From the NCBI GenBank assembly GCA_016165875.1, contig JABBOT010000080.1, positions 31,119,326 through 31,183,325 of the forward strand: a stretch of 64,000 nucleotides of DNA, read 5' to 3'. A model generated the notes under the pieces. That model saw only the letters and a program-made list of their open reading frames with translations, made no database searches and was not told where the DNA came from. Each line of letters begins with the position of its first letter. Position 1 is the stretch's first letter. This document shows positions 34,666 through 45,244 of the stretch, piece by piece. The position numbers and the translations under genes were made by a program. This DNA comes from Acanthopleura granulata. Lineage: Eukaryota > Mollusca > Polyplacophora > Chitonida > Chitonidae.

Positions 34666-35772
34666 TATGGAGATCAATTTATATTCAACGGGGATCCAGA
34701 TACATACTTGGACTTGGCAAACTCGTATTTGTATGTGAAAGCCAAAAAAGTGAAAGATGATGGGGGGAATTTGCCGGACGCGCCCAACGTGGCACCCGTT
34801 AATCTATAGTTACATTCTTTGTGGCAGCAAATAGACATCTCCATCAACGATAAACTCATTAGTGCCTCTACTAACATGTATCTTTACCGGGCGTACAGAG
34901 ACTTCACTTAGCTTTGAAAGGGATGCTAAATAAACACACTTTACGGGGAGTCTCTGGTTTAAGGATACCGCTGAACAGATGGAAACCAAAGGAAGCCGCA
35001 AGAAGCCGATCAATAGATATGATGAGACGAATACACTCCGATATGTTTCTACAACAGCGCTATTTATTAAACATCACAATTCGATTGCGTTTGACAACGG
35101 CCAAAGACACCTTTGCATTGATTATCAAGCGCAAAAATAGGACAGGGAGCAGAAGCACGGCCGCCTGATTTCAAGACAGTAATTGAGGTAGTGACAATAT
35201 TTATAGGGAACGTCAAAGTCAATCAGCTATTCTGCTACGACAAATGAAAGCCTTGGAGTAGACCCAACCAAATACCCGATTCGCCGTGTTCTGATCAAGT
35301 ATTTCACCGTGCCTCTGGGACATACTACAGTAAACGAGCAAACGTGGTTTTAGGCAGCCTTCCCCAATGCCTCGTGATAGGCTGATAGAAACTACACGCT
35401 TAACCCCTTCAACCTCAACGACAATAACAAACTTTGTGCCCTTACACGTGAATGGACGTCAGGTCACTCACCCCAAATTTGGTGACAGAAAATTACATTC
35501 GCTCTCATATGAACCTGTTCGCCGCCACTGACAAAGCTGAGTTGGACGTAGGTAATGGCATCAAATATAACGAATTCCAGCACGGGTTCTGCCTGTTTGC
35601 CTTCGATTTGACCTCAGACCAGCACAACGATCATCAGTTGAATGTCATGCAGAAAGGTGATCTCCGCTTGGAAATACGATTTTCCCCACCAGTAACCGCG
35701 ACCATTAGCATCGTTTGCTACGCCGAGTTTGATAACATCATCGAGATTGAGAAGACCCGCATTGTGTTGTGA
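34666..35772 (+). pseudogene. Polinton major capsid protein (double jelly-roll), broken
   Basis: The hexon-like capsid protein, often annotated as 'F54H12.2-like' in animal genomes. Recognisable blocks in order: DTYLDLANSYLYVKAKKVKD and PVNL (to 34806), a stop, then SLWQQIDISINDKLIS and NMYLYRAYRDF (34815-34905), DMFLQQRYLLN and TAKDTFALII (35035-35125), a YPIRRV block (about 35273), NPFNLNDNNKL (about 35405), and the open C-terminal 106 codons at 35452-35772 with HGFCLFAFDLTSDQHND and FDNIIEIEKTRIVL. The N-terminal segment is missing (see the penton entry). At least five frame or stop breaks separate the blocks. Capsid genes in a transposon are why Polintons are thought to form virions under some conditions; this copy cannot. 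Confidence 0.85.
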
Positions 35773-35864
35773 GATTCACCAGTTTAAAAAAAATTGATGT
35801 TGACCACACCCAGATTTGAACTCACGGCCTTCACAGTCATCTCATACTCTTAATGGTTCACGCC

Positions 35865-36215
35865 ATGAACAGCCAACAACTATTACAATGTCTTCAAACC
35901 GACCCTTACACACGGAATTTCGACCAAGGTGTGCTCCTTTTAAATGATTTACCTGCACAGAGGCCACCACAATCCGCTACGTATATTTTAAACACGGACC
36001 CATGCACTAAACCCGGCTAACATTGGATTACACTGTACATAGATTACGAGGAAACCAAATGTCACCTGTCTGCGGATTATTTTGACTCTTACGTCAAAAT
36101 CCCACCTTATGGCCTTGGGAATGGAATCACCACCGTATACAAAGCTTACCACAAAGATACCACCGTCAATATTGTTTGTATTTTGCCCTTCACCGAGGTA
36201 GAGGACGGACGATGA
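35865..36215 (+). pseudogene. Polinton adenain-type cysteine protease, stop before catalytic His
   Basis: The maturation protease of the virion. One frame of 116 codons from ATG 35865 to TGA 36213, with MNSQQLLQCLQTDPYTRNF at the start, then AYILNTxP-like text and KPG-stop-HWITLY. The stop TAA at 36018-36020 (codon 52) stands directly before the catalytic His of the GxHW motif, where Glu is usual. The acidic residue follows in ADYFDSYVKIPPYG. The downstream Gln and Cys of the triad are not recognisable, and the frame is only about half the usual length, so the C-terminal half is lost. Confidence 0.75.
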
Positions 36216-36596
36216 ACTTTATTATGCAACCGTTTACTTCTCAACCTACTAATCATGTCAAGGATCTTTCAGTATTGAATTCAATGTACCGTATGTTTGG
36301 TATTCACCCCCTGCCCTTTCTTTGCTGATTAAGGTATGTATTTATGAGGATTGTGACAGAAAAATTCATTATTTGATGAAATTACATGATAGTCCGATTC
36401 GTTTGTAATGAAATTAGATATTAATTAGACACAATGAAATTACATGTTAATCAGATTTGTTTATTCTTTCATGTTTTATTGTTGGAAAATAATAAAGATT
36501 AGACCTCACCAAAAAAAAACACTTTCTTTTCATTGTTTTTATTTTTGCACTTTATTTGTAAAAATATTCGGACTATGAATATGTTTAGAAATGTCT
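36216..36596. other. Gap between convergent Polinton gene blocks
   Basis: AT-rich non-coding sequence where the plus-strand capsid/protease block and the minus-strand polymerase end. GAAATTACATG(A/T)TA-like phrases repeat near 36378 and 36435. Overlapping AATAAA hexamers on the plus strand near 36490 could have served as a polyadenylation signal. Confidence 0.4.
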
Positions 36597-39500
36597 CTAA
36601 ATATCGAGGTATGTCGTCCTTACACCATCTGGCAAAATTTTGCGTTTAGCATAAAATACGCCAAAGCGTTCTTCCGCTGTATATAGGAACACGCATGCGT
36701 GATTCACTCCAGATGCATTTTGTCGTCCCCGGAGCACAGAGAGATACAAGTCTTTTTCCACTCCTCGCCGACTCACTCCTTTGCAGGAAAACTTGTCCCC
36801 GTCTCCGCTCTCCCCGGCAAAAGAGTAATACGTTTTCGAACCTAAGCCGATCATGTCATCTCCAGTTTATTCTACTTTAAACAGACCCGGCGTACGTTTG
36901 TCGTGTTGATAATAATCACGTCGTGGTAACCAGCGGTCACGCTCAGCCTCATAAACTTCTCGTAGCTCTGGTTTAAGCAGGGACTCCCAGTCGGGATAAG
37001 ACAATGCGCTGGAGGCCGAATCTGTATCCATTTCACAACATTGGAAGTCAATGGAATCGAAATATTTAGCCATAAAATCATAATAGAACTCCAGCATCGG
37101 AGTTTGGCACACTGGTAAACGATACACCCGATCTGTAAGGGTAAATTATACCGGATTTGTTTCTTGGTGCATGTCACCTCATAGGTATCCTCATGAATCT
37201 CTTCGACGTTAATACACGAGTCCGAACTGAGCAATATGCGAGCCTTCTATAGCGTGCACACTTTCACATTCACAAGCCGATCTTGGTTGGTAATTGTCTT
37301 ACCGTACCCACAATTTCCCAACAGCTTCATAGTCTCGCCTATTAACCTATTTTGATTGGGATAAAATGTTACAGGTGACATGTCGCTTTCTTCTACGCCA
37401 ACGGATATAATGTCCAGCAGGCATAGATGATGCCAAGCGGGCTGGGTATAAGGCATTAGCGTCAAAGCCGACAATGGCCTGACACAATTTACCACCCCGA
37501 ATACGAGTCACTCCCTTCTCGTGATAGCGATCTAATATAAGACTCGCCCCCCCCCCCCAACAGTGTTAGCTCTAAAGCATTGATGAAGATCTTTGTGCGT
37601 CTCGTCTATTAACGAGAAGTAAGGAGGCAGATTTTCAAACAGGTAACGTAAAGTCAGCCCCGGAATATTAATACAGTCTTTGAAGATATCCACGCGCATG
37701 GTTTGATCAAACACTGACATCTTTCCCAAAGCGTCCATAAACGGGATGACGTCCAAGTTATTGTAATAGGTCCAAAAATCTCGGAGTGCCCTCATCATGT
37801 GTGATTCCCACACATTCTGCAAAGCTCAGTACTCTTCTTCAGAACACAAAGTGTCTTTTAACTCGCTATTAAAAGCTTCCCGTGGCAGTAGAGTTGTCTC
37901 ATCTAGACGCTCTAAATTGTCCACGTAAGTGTAACAAAACCAGCCTTTGGTCACCTGACACTCATAAGCTTTGACCCATTTATCATAACCATAATTCGGG
38001 GCCAAATACTTTCGCATGTCTAAAAATTTCAGTTGACCTGTAGACACGCTCATGTGATTGTTATTCCGCTTGATTAGGTAATTTAAGCCCCCCCCCCCCC
38101 CGTTTTCATACAGTTGTTGCTTTATTAAATTAAAATCATATTTCCCAGCATTAAAACCCAAGACAAGGAGTTCAGTCAGGTAAGTTAAAAATCGCTCCTT
38201 GAGTTTTTCGGTGTAAGATTTCTTTTGCGTTTTGCACATAAAGTCAAGTAGCGCAGACATGGCTATGCGTTCGTCCAAGCTGTCTAGCACGTGCTGGTAA
38301 TGTTCCCACAGCACCTTAAAACTAGCTTCGCTCAGCTCGGTGAGATTTGTCATCATAGTTTCAATCGAAGCACGAGGATCACCAGTTGATACCAAACACA
38401 TCGGCCTGTCATATCCAGGAACGTTACTGTTAACGCTCATGGGAATACGGCGGGCTGTCCATTCCGTGTTTTGACTGCAGTTAGCGGTGCTATGCTCGAA
38501 TTTTTGGAGATAAGCTTCAAAATCGAATCAATCAGCAGGCTCGGTACGGAAAATACCTTTTTTTCAGCCACGTCAATAATGCCTTCGTCAGTTAACTCCT
38601 CGAAACCAGTGGGTTTGTTTTTAAAGACACCGCCCTGGTACACCCGTTTGAGGACTCCCTTACAGGTTCGGGCATGACTTTTAACTCGCATTTTCAGGGA
38701 AACACTTTACGCCAAGCCCTGCACATAAAAGAACGGCCGTATAAAGCTACATCTTTCACTACCATAAAGTGCCTCTTGTATAAATTTAGAGTCAAAGTAG
38801 TAGCGTATCACCTGGTGGAAAGGTAAAGAATCTCAGCACACACGCCTTTATCAACCGGTATCAGTTCAAAATATTTATGTCAAATAGCTTCTCGATAAAG
38901 GGCAGTTCATTGAGAGTAACATCCCGGAAATATCGATCTTCCATACCTTTAGTTTCCAGGTAAATTTGTAAATAACCCCTGGCTTAAACATCACAGTACT
39001 TTGGGTTTGCGTTGTCTAGGTGATAGGCTGAACAACGAAAAAACAGAAATTATCATCGTAAGCTCCATGACTCTCACTGACCATGCTCTACAAGCCTCTG
39101 TTACTCCGTACATAGTCAGGCAAGTCCACTGGCGCTCCAATGTGGGAGGTACGCGGTTTATGGACATAAAACGTAACGTTAGCAACACTGTGTACCAACC
39201 ATTTGCTATTTGGGCATTGTCCAAGTACCCAATCGAATGGGTGCATAGCTAACAAATCACGGTAAGTGTTTGTATATCCTCGTAGGCCTGAATATATCGA
39301 CATTGTGGAAGAATGCGAATGTTGGTACTGGGGTAGAAATAGTGGAGTTGGACAGTATCCTGGCGACGCAAAATGAAACCATAAGGTAAGTTGATAGGAA
39401 AAGCTGAAGGCTGGTCAAGAAACATCTGTTCTAGGTTAAAGGATAGAGTCCCATGATTCGGAAATCATGCATATCTTGCAAAGGTCTGAGGAAATGAAAT

Positions 39501-39799
39501 TGTTGCTGGATAGCCCCCAGTGATGCTGATATATGTCCCGTAATGCCGGGTCCGTAGGTAACTCATCATATGGCCGTGTGATGGGGTCGAATTGAAACGC
39601 GTCAGTGATTCATACCAATCAGCTACGCTGCTATTTGAGCCCAGTGGGCTCAACATAGCCTCAGGGAAGAGGGTTGGGTAACAGGTAGGGGTAATGAAGT
39701 AGCCTTGGAGTGCTCAGATCCAAAGGCAGACTGAGCCCCGGACTTCGACGATGAAGCAGTTACACGACCTCCAGTCTGTGAAATGGGCTGCCTCTGCAT
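36597..39799 (-). pseudogene. Polinton protein-primed DNA polymerase B, broken by frameshifts
   Basis: Coding runs from ATG 39799 to 36597, about 1060 codons, near normal length. The N-terminal region includes SITGGYPATISFPQTF, WVLGQCPNSKWLVHS and HIGAPVDLPDYVR. The 3'-5' exonuclease motifs are visible: Exo I FDFEAYL (about 38526-38506), Exo II LGFNAGKYDFNLIKQ (38167-38123), Exo III YNNLDVIPF (37765-37739). The polymerase motifs are A GFDANALYP (37469-37443), B KLLGNCGYGK (37327-37298) and C DTDS (37028-37017). The tail ends SKTYYSF and RKILPDGVRTTYLDI. All catalytic acids remain, but the frames change at least six times, including next to runs of C at 37549-37558 and 38089-38101. A TATATA sequence lies about 30 bp upstream of the start. 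The protein would copy the element's linear DNA using a terminal protein. Confidence 0.88.
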
Positions 39800-39959
39800 A
39801 ACAAAGAAATCATAAATAGGCTCTACACTATATAAGTTTAACCTCAGACTCAGCGTTTCAAGGGGGACAACTCATACCACTGTTTGCAGTGTGTACATAC
39901 TGAGATACAAAGCGTATAGCACATCGGTTTAACCCAGAGCGCGGGTGAGAACAGACGTC

Positions 39960-40148
39960 ATGTCTCTCAAGAAGAAGAGAAATTGATCAAGGAAATACGC
40001 TAATACCAAACGACAACCCAAGAAGAAGACTCGCAGGGGTAATTTACAGCGAACTACGGTAAAATTCCAACGAAAATTCCAACACCGGCGCCTTCGAAGA
40101 AGCTATGAATCGCCCGGGGGTTTCTACCGTCGTGTGGCCCATACCTAG
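39960..40148 (+). pseudogene. Small Arg/Lys-rich core-like protein, one stop
   Basis: 62 codons from ATG 39960 to TAG 40146 in one frame with a single internal TGA at codon 9. The composition is extremely basic: MSLKKKRN at the start, KRQPKKKTRRGNLQR in the middle, KFQHRRLRRSYE near the end. A protamine- or adenovirus-core-like DNA-condensing role is inferred from composition only. It is divergent from the polymerase, with about 160 bp between the two start codons, so the gap could hold a bidirectional promoter. Confidence 0.5.
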
Positions 40149-40454
40149 TGAATTGACCACGCACCAAAACAACGGACCATCTGTCGCCCTAATCCGTCGA
40201 GAGATTCTTTCTAATGGAAACACTGCATTTTTTTTCTCACTTATTTGTTTTACATGTGTTAGCGATCAATATCTTTGTATATCGTTCTGTACATCGTCAC
40301 CAAACTCTGTTTATATATAGATATAAACACTTTGATTTTTTTATGTCTTTAACGTTTACGAGCATGCTGGGAGTTTATATATATATACATACATGTGTGT
40401 GTGTTTAAATACACAGTTAACACAGGCGAAATCGCTATGCTGCCAAAACACAGG

Positions 40455-40623
40455 GATTGAAAACTCTTAACCATCTCCATAGTATGGCTGCCATCAACCA
40501 CTCATACCAGTGGAATTTGTTCTCAAAGCGGCTCGCAGTTATTGGCGCCCTTCCGAAATGTAGCAGAATCCACAAGTCGGCTGAGTCATATAAAATACAA
40601 ACTCAATCGGGGCTACACACAAC
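40455..40623 (+). promoter_or_regulatory. TATA-type promoter block, first copy
   Basis: TCATATAAAATACAAACTC lies about 40 bp before ATG 40624. The block upstream (AAAACACAGGGATTGAAAAC, then AGTATGGCTGCCATCAACCA and GGAATTTGTTCTCA) is repeated, diverged, before the second gene at 41300-41430. The promoter role is inferred from position and the TATA element. Confidence 0.5.
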
Positions 40624-41009
40624 ATGGCAGGCGAATTAGAACAGCGAGCGGTAGAAAACGGCAGTGTCTGTGCACAGTATGAAGAGGAATTTAAATATCA
40701 TTACATCACGCAAATACAGGAGGAGGAAATCGCTGATGCTAAAAGCATACAGAAACATGCGACTACCGGTCCAGCCGTAGCAGAAGTGAACCTCCGGAAA
40801 ACAAAAAATTTCAACGGCTCTTGTCAGAGCTAACCAATTCTTCCGAAAAGAACTTCTTTCACAATGTGAGCACAATATATGGTTTATGTATGTCAGTGAT
40901 TGTCAGCTGTGAAGATCAACCCTCACATTCATCCTCGTCGATCGCTATGCTAGCGATCTACATGTACATACAGCAAATTATATCCGGTTTTCGTGTGGAT
41001 ATAAAATAA
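40624..41009 (+). CDS. Unrecognised acidic gene behind the first promoter, frameshifted
   Basis: The frame from ATG 40624 runs 69 codons (MAGELEQRAVENGSVC, HYITQIQEEEIADAK) and stops at 40831. An overlapping shifted frame (RLLSELTNSSEKNFFHNVS) runs to 41009, suggesting one gene of about 125 codons with a one-base break near 40815. It is glutamate-rich and helical, without a recognised domain. It lies beyond the Polinton's basic protein and may be an accessory gene of that element or of the host. Confidence 0.4.
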
Positions 41010-41299
41010 CACTTGCGTTTACATCCAAACTGAGAAATTATGTGTATTATGAGCCTTTATTTTTCTAATTATTAAATTTATATGTAACTAAGAGCTGATA
41101 TTTCACGCTATATCTCTGTACAAGAAAAAACTACTGATAAAACTCCGACAGCTATACGTGTACTTTTGGTATAATTTAAACACAACACACCCAGTTTTTT
41201 TTTTCACACACATGCCGAAAACTCATATCTGTCTCTATACCCACGTATATGTTTTATTAGTTTGTAATCTCATATCTACATATAATTTACAAGCTGATA

Positions 41300-41428
41300 A
41301 CACGCTGTAAAAACACAGGGTTTGAAAATTCATTAAGCCTGCTCACAGTATGACTGCTATGAACCAATCAGACCCGCGGAATTTGTTTTCATTCGGTCCA
41401 CACTCTCCGACTTTTAAAGCCGCCCGAT
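41300..41428 (+). promoter_or_regulatory. TATA-type promoter block, second copy
   Basis: TTTGTATAAAAGGGCC lies at about 41428-41443. Upstream, AAAACACAGGGTTTGAAAAT, CAGTATGACTGCTATGAACCA and GGAATTTGTTTTCA match the first block at 40455-40530. The pair is a direct duplication about 860 bp apart. If the TATA works, the codon at 41429 is too close and the likely start is ATG 41520. Confidence 0.5.
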
Positions 41429-41519
41429 TTGTATAAAAGGGCCAAGCATTCGCAACAAAACCACACTCATTCCACTACATTTCTGAGGGAGCTGATTTCA
41501 CGACGAGAGAGACAGAAAG

Positions 41520-41895
41520 ATGTTATGGACCCACTCTCCAAGGTGATAATACGATTACGAGGATGTGCAGACGTAGTGCTGCGTACAGTGAACCCCCAAA
41601 CAGATGCACGGCCGTTATGGCGCTTCCTAATGATGCAACAAATTGAGCTGCTTCAGGATGACAACGACGAAGCTCACTCAAAATACAAGGAAGCCCTGGA
41701 CCGGGAGATACTCAACGGTGATAACTGGAGTATAGAAGACTAGCCAGATTACAGCAGGAGGAAGTCGACAAACTCCGCAACATCATGCACAAAACCCGCG
41801 CGAGATTTTTAAATGCCCTGTCGGAGTATAAACGTTGGCAGGGAGAAGAACCAAATAAGAAGGAAAAGAAGACGACGAAAACAAAGCCTTCCTAA
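41520..41895 (+). CDS. Unrecognised coiled-coil gene behind the second promoter, frameshifted
   Basis: An open frame with MDPLSKVIIRLRGCADVVLR and FLMMQQIELLQDDNDEAHSK stops at 41741. A shifted frame starting about ten codons earlier continues RRLARLQQEEVDKLRNIMHK and ends in a Lys-rich tail (NKKEKKTTKTKPS) at 41895. Together they form one helical, coiled-coil-like protein of about 125 codons with a basic end, broken once near 41735. No family is recognised. The shared upstream block suggests it is a duplicate in position, though not obviously in sequence, of the gene at 40624. Confidence 0.4.
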
Positions 41896-42339
41896 TGGCC
41901 TTTGTCATGGAAAAGCTTTGATCGCAAGAATAATATCCAAAACCACGTTCATCGTAAACCACCAAGAACTAAGAAAGTATATATACGGGTTAAATTTTGT
42001 TTTATAGTTTTTGCCAAATAGGAGTAAAAAGTGCATATTTCCTTTGAAGTCCCACCTTCAGTGGATAAATCAAGTCACAAACGCTGCAAGGCGTGAGGAC
42101 GACGGTTCCCCCACGTGAATTTATTAATTCGTGAATCTCTGTCTTTATATAATTCGGAATTAGAATTCATAAAATTCTAACTATATCAATTAGATCTCCA
42201 AAAAACCATAAGGGAATAATATGAAATCGGCTGTTCATTTCTTTTTAATCAAATACAGGTAAACCTGAATACCAGTTTGATTTTAGGGGGTGGGTGGGCT
42301 AATCCCTTCTTGATGCTGCAATAACACCAGTTTTTATAA

Positions 42340-42490
42340 CATTCATATGTAGGCGCCGGAAGTGACATTCACACATCAGCCATTAACCAAGTGGGTTTTC
42401 CTGGTCAATAATCGCAAGGCCAGTTTAAGAAGCAACTTCTAACACAATACAGTATTTTCGTGAAACATTGTTACTTGGAAGTAGATGTAG
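42340..42490. repeat. Dispersed repeat R1, partial
   Basis: AGGCGCCGGAAGTGACATTC and GGTCAATAATCGCAAGGCCA match the R1 repeat at 14938-15270, diverged. Confidence 0.6.
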
Positions 42491-42679
42491 TCAACGTTTC
42501 CCAATGGTCTCCGAAAAGCACATGTGTATAATAACCAATGCATCCAATTCAGAAGGTATAATCCACAGTTTTAGCATCGAAATGTATATTTGTATGATTC
42601 ACAATATCCTGCTATAAAGCATGAAAAGGTGCAGTGACGACAGAGCAGTGACGACAGTGTGATAGTGGGCAAATGGTCA

Positions 42680-42910
42680 CATACGTATTGTAGGCGTCGA
42701 AACCGACATTCCATAGCTGTCAACAAAAATAGGTGTTCGCAGTCATTAATCGCAAGACCAGTCTCCAAAAAGGACAAATAACACAAACCACCAAAGAACT
42801 AAGTATATCAAAAATTAACAATTTAATTAGCAAATTGCCATTTTTTGTATATAAGGTGTCGTTAATCAAATAAGTGTCTCAGCTGCACTTTGACTTCATA
42901 TAGCCAGATA
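42680..42910. repeat. Dispersed repeat R1
   Basis: AGGCGTCGAAACCGACATTC, GTCATTAATCGCAAGACC, GACAAATAACACAAACC and CAGCTGCACTTTGACTTC follow the order of 14938-15270. The non-LTR relic begins directly after it. Confidence 0.7.
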
Positions 42911-42922
42911 ATATATATTACA

Positions 42923-44961
42923 AGCTTCTGAACCACTTATCATCTGAGCCATTGGAGACACTCTTGGACTTACTTAATGATGTTTGGAAGACTGATAAAT
43001 TTCCCTCATCATGGAGAGAGGCGTACGTTATCCCGGTCCCTAAACCGGGTAAGGATCATAGTGATCCGAGAAATTACCGTCCCATAGCTCTTACCAGTTG
43101 CATCTGTAAGAGTATGGAACAGATGGTAAATGATAGACTTGTTTGGTTTCTTGAAGCCAACATGCTTTTATCAAACATTCAATGTGGTTTTCGTCAAGGT
43201 CGATCCACTATGGATCACCTTGTTCGATTTGAAACCTTCATTCGTGATGGTTTTAATAATAATGAACATGTGGTATCGATATTTTTTGACTTGGAAAAGG
43301 CCTACGACACCACATGGAAATATGGTATTTTAAAAGACCTTGCTGATATGGGTTTAAAAGGTAGCTTACATTTATTTATATCTGAGTTTTTATCTGATCG
43401 TCAGTTTAAGGTACGAGTGGGGTCCACTCTTTCGGACTCTTATGAACAAGAGATGGGTGTGCCCCAGGGCAGTATCCTTTCACCAACACTGTTCAGCATA
43501 AAAATTAACAGCTTGGCTCAAACATTAACATGTGGTATTGAGGGTTGTTTATATGTAGATGATTTCCTGATATGCTACCGCGCTAAAAATATGAATAACA
43601 TTGAGCGGCAGCTGCAGCTTTGTCTCAATAAGATCGAGAAATGGGCAGTTGCCAATGGTTTTAGATTTTCTACGTCTAGAACCGTGGGTATGCATTTCTG
43701 TAATAAACGCAAACTTCATCTACACCCTGAGCTTAAATTTTGTGGTGAACCAGTGAAAATTGTTGGAGAAAATAAATTTGTAGGGGTTATATTCGACAGT
43801 AAATTATCCTTTATAGCTCACGTAAAAATGCTTAAAGCTAGTAGAGAGTTTATACGTAAAGGCTTATGGGCCTTCTTTATATCACAGGCGTATAAAACTC
43901 AGCCTTCAATACATCGCTAAGCTTAAAGCTCACCCAACAAACCCTGCCTACGACTGTGTTTTTAATCCATCATACGCAGATAAATATAATAAATGTTCCA
44001 ACAAAATTTCTTCCTTTAGTCTTCGTGTTCGGGACCATATTGCGGAAGCTAACATCAAGCTGGAGGACATAGCTCCGGTTTCTTTTCCCGAGTCTCCTCC
44101 CTGGCTTCTTCCACAAGCTAAATTAATATTTGATCTACGTCAACATAAGAAATCCGATACAACCCTCTTATAATTCAGCAAAGTTTCGCTGAAGTAAAAG
44201 CTAATTATCCGAATTATAAATTTATATATACTGACGGGTGAAAGGAAGTGGACAGGGTGACGGCTCCGGCTGTCTTGGAACAGCGAGTCACCTCTCTTCG
44301 CCTTCCATCCTCGTCTTCAATATTTTCTGCCGAGGCCAGAGCTATACTTCTGGCTTTATCATATGTTTCATCCGGCGCTGCCCACAGAGCACTCATATGC
44401 AGTGACTCGTTGTCATGCCTTTTGGCAATAGAGCAAAATAAATTTCAAAACCCGTTAATACTAGAAATATTAGCCATCCACAGAAAGTTAATTAAAAGAG
44501 GGAAAGATATTGTATTCTGCTGGATACCAAGTCATACTGGTATTCACGGAAACACAGTGGCAGACAGGGAAGCGAAAGCTGCTCTTAGTAAACCCATATC
44601 TAAGATTAAAATTCCTTACACTGATTTTAAATCTAATATTCTTAAATACATCTGTCGCCTTTGGCAGGATGAATGGGACCTGTAGGTCGATACGTTTGGT
44701 ATGTCTCGTAGAGACCAAGTGGTTTTAACAAGATGCCGCGTTGGACATTCTCGTCTAACACACAATTTTATCCTGGATGGGGGCAGTGCTCCAGAGTGTG
44801 TTGGATGTGATGCGCAGTACGGCATCAAACATATTCTGGTTGACTGTGTGGACTTTGCTCATGTGCGACAAAGATTCTACACAGTAAACTCCATATTTGA
44901 TTTGTTTGACAGCATCGCTGGCGACGCTGTCATAAAATATTTGAAGGCCCCAAATATCTGA
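42923..44961 (+). mobile_element. Non-LTR retrotransposon: reverse transcriptase, RNase H, CCHC end (broken)
   Basis: The 3' half of a non-LTR element. The reverse transcriptase at 42952-43920 is open for 322 codons with NYRPIALTS, GFRQGRSTMDHLV, FFDLEKAYD, GVPQGSILSP (about residue 169) and the catalytic YVDD at 43552-43563. The thumb is then deleted near 43865-43915, and coding resumes in another frame (KAHPTNPAYDCVF). RNase H begins FIYTDG with a stop right after (44239-44241). It keeps FSAEARAI, ICSDSLSCL and CWIPSHTGIHGN, ending NTVADREAK. The C-terminal Cys-His motif reads GHSRLTHNFIL..CVGCDAQYGIKH, then ILVDC (44750-44850). Possession of RNase H favours the I/Nimb group over Jockey. 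The endonuclease half is absent here; a related one lies at 1-1030. Confidence 0.88.
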
Positions 44962-45244
44962 AGACCACAAATTCAGACGCATATGCAACTGGCGTCGCGA
45001 AACCTATCGAGATCAATATTTGTATTCCATGGCAGTCTGGATCACCTTCCCATTTTTCAAGCTGTCTGATCTACGGGTCAGGTCTGGAGATCTCGTTACC
45101 GTTTAGTCAGGACTTTCCAGTGGTATATAAACATGTTCGCCAACTTTCCCGTCACTTCAGCAGAATCCGGTTGCTCTACTGACTTATGTTACACTGTAGG
45201 CATTAAAAAATATATCTGTGTCATCTTACTTGGCTTGCCAGCTC

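Larger units (their letters stand above)
29443..40148. mobile_element. Decayed Polinton (Maverick) DNA transposon
   Basis: The gene set is diagnostic of Polintons: retroviral-type integrase, FtsK/HerA-type packaging ATPase, penton, double jelly-roll major capsid protein and adenain-type protease on the plus strand, and a protein-primed family B DNA polymerase on the minus strand. The morphogenetic block and the polymerase converge near 36.2-36.6 kb. Intact Polintons are roughly 15-20 kb with long terminal inverted repeats. Here at least 10.7 kb of coding core remains, every large gene has stops, frameshifts or deletions, and no terminal inverted repeat or 6-bp target duplication was found. 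The limits given are those of recognisable coding. The right part may extend to about 41.9 kb. Confidence 0.9.

Noticed and set aside
28200..42200. Terminal inverted repeats of the Polinton
   Set aside because: I compared candidate left (28.2-29.4 kb) and right (40.2-42.2 kb) ends by eye and found no convincing match, so the ends are left undefined.
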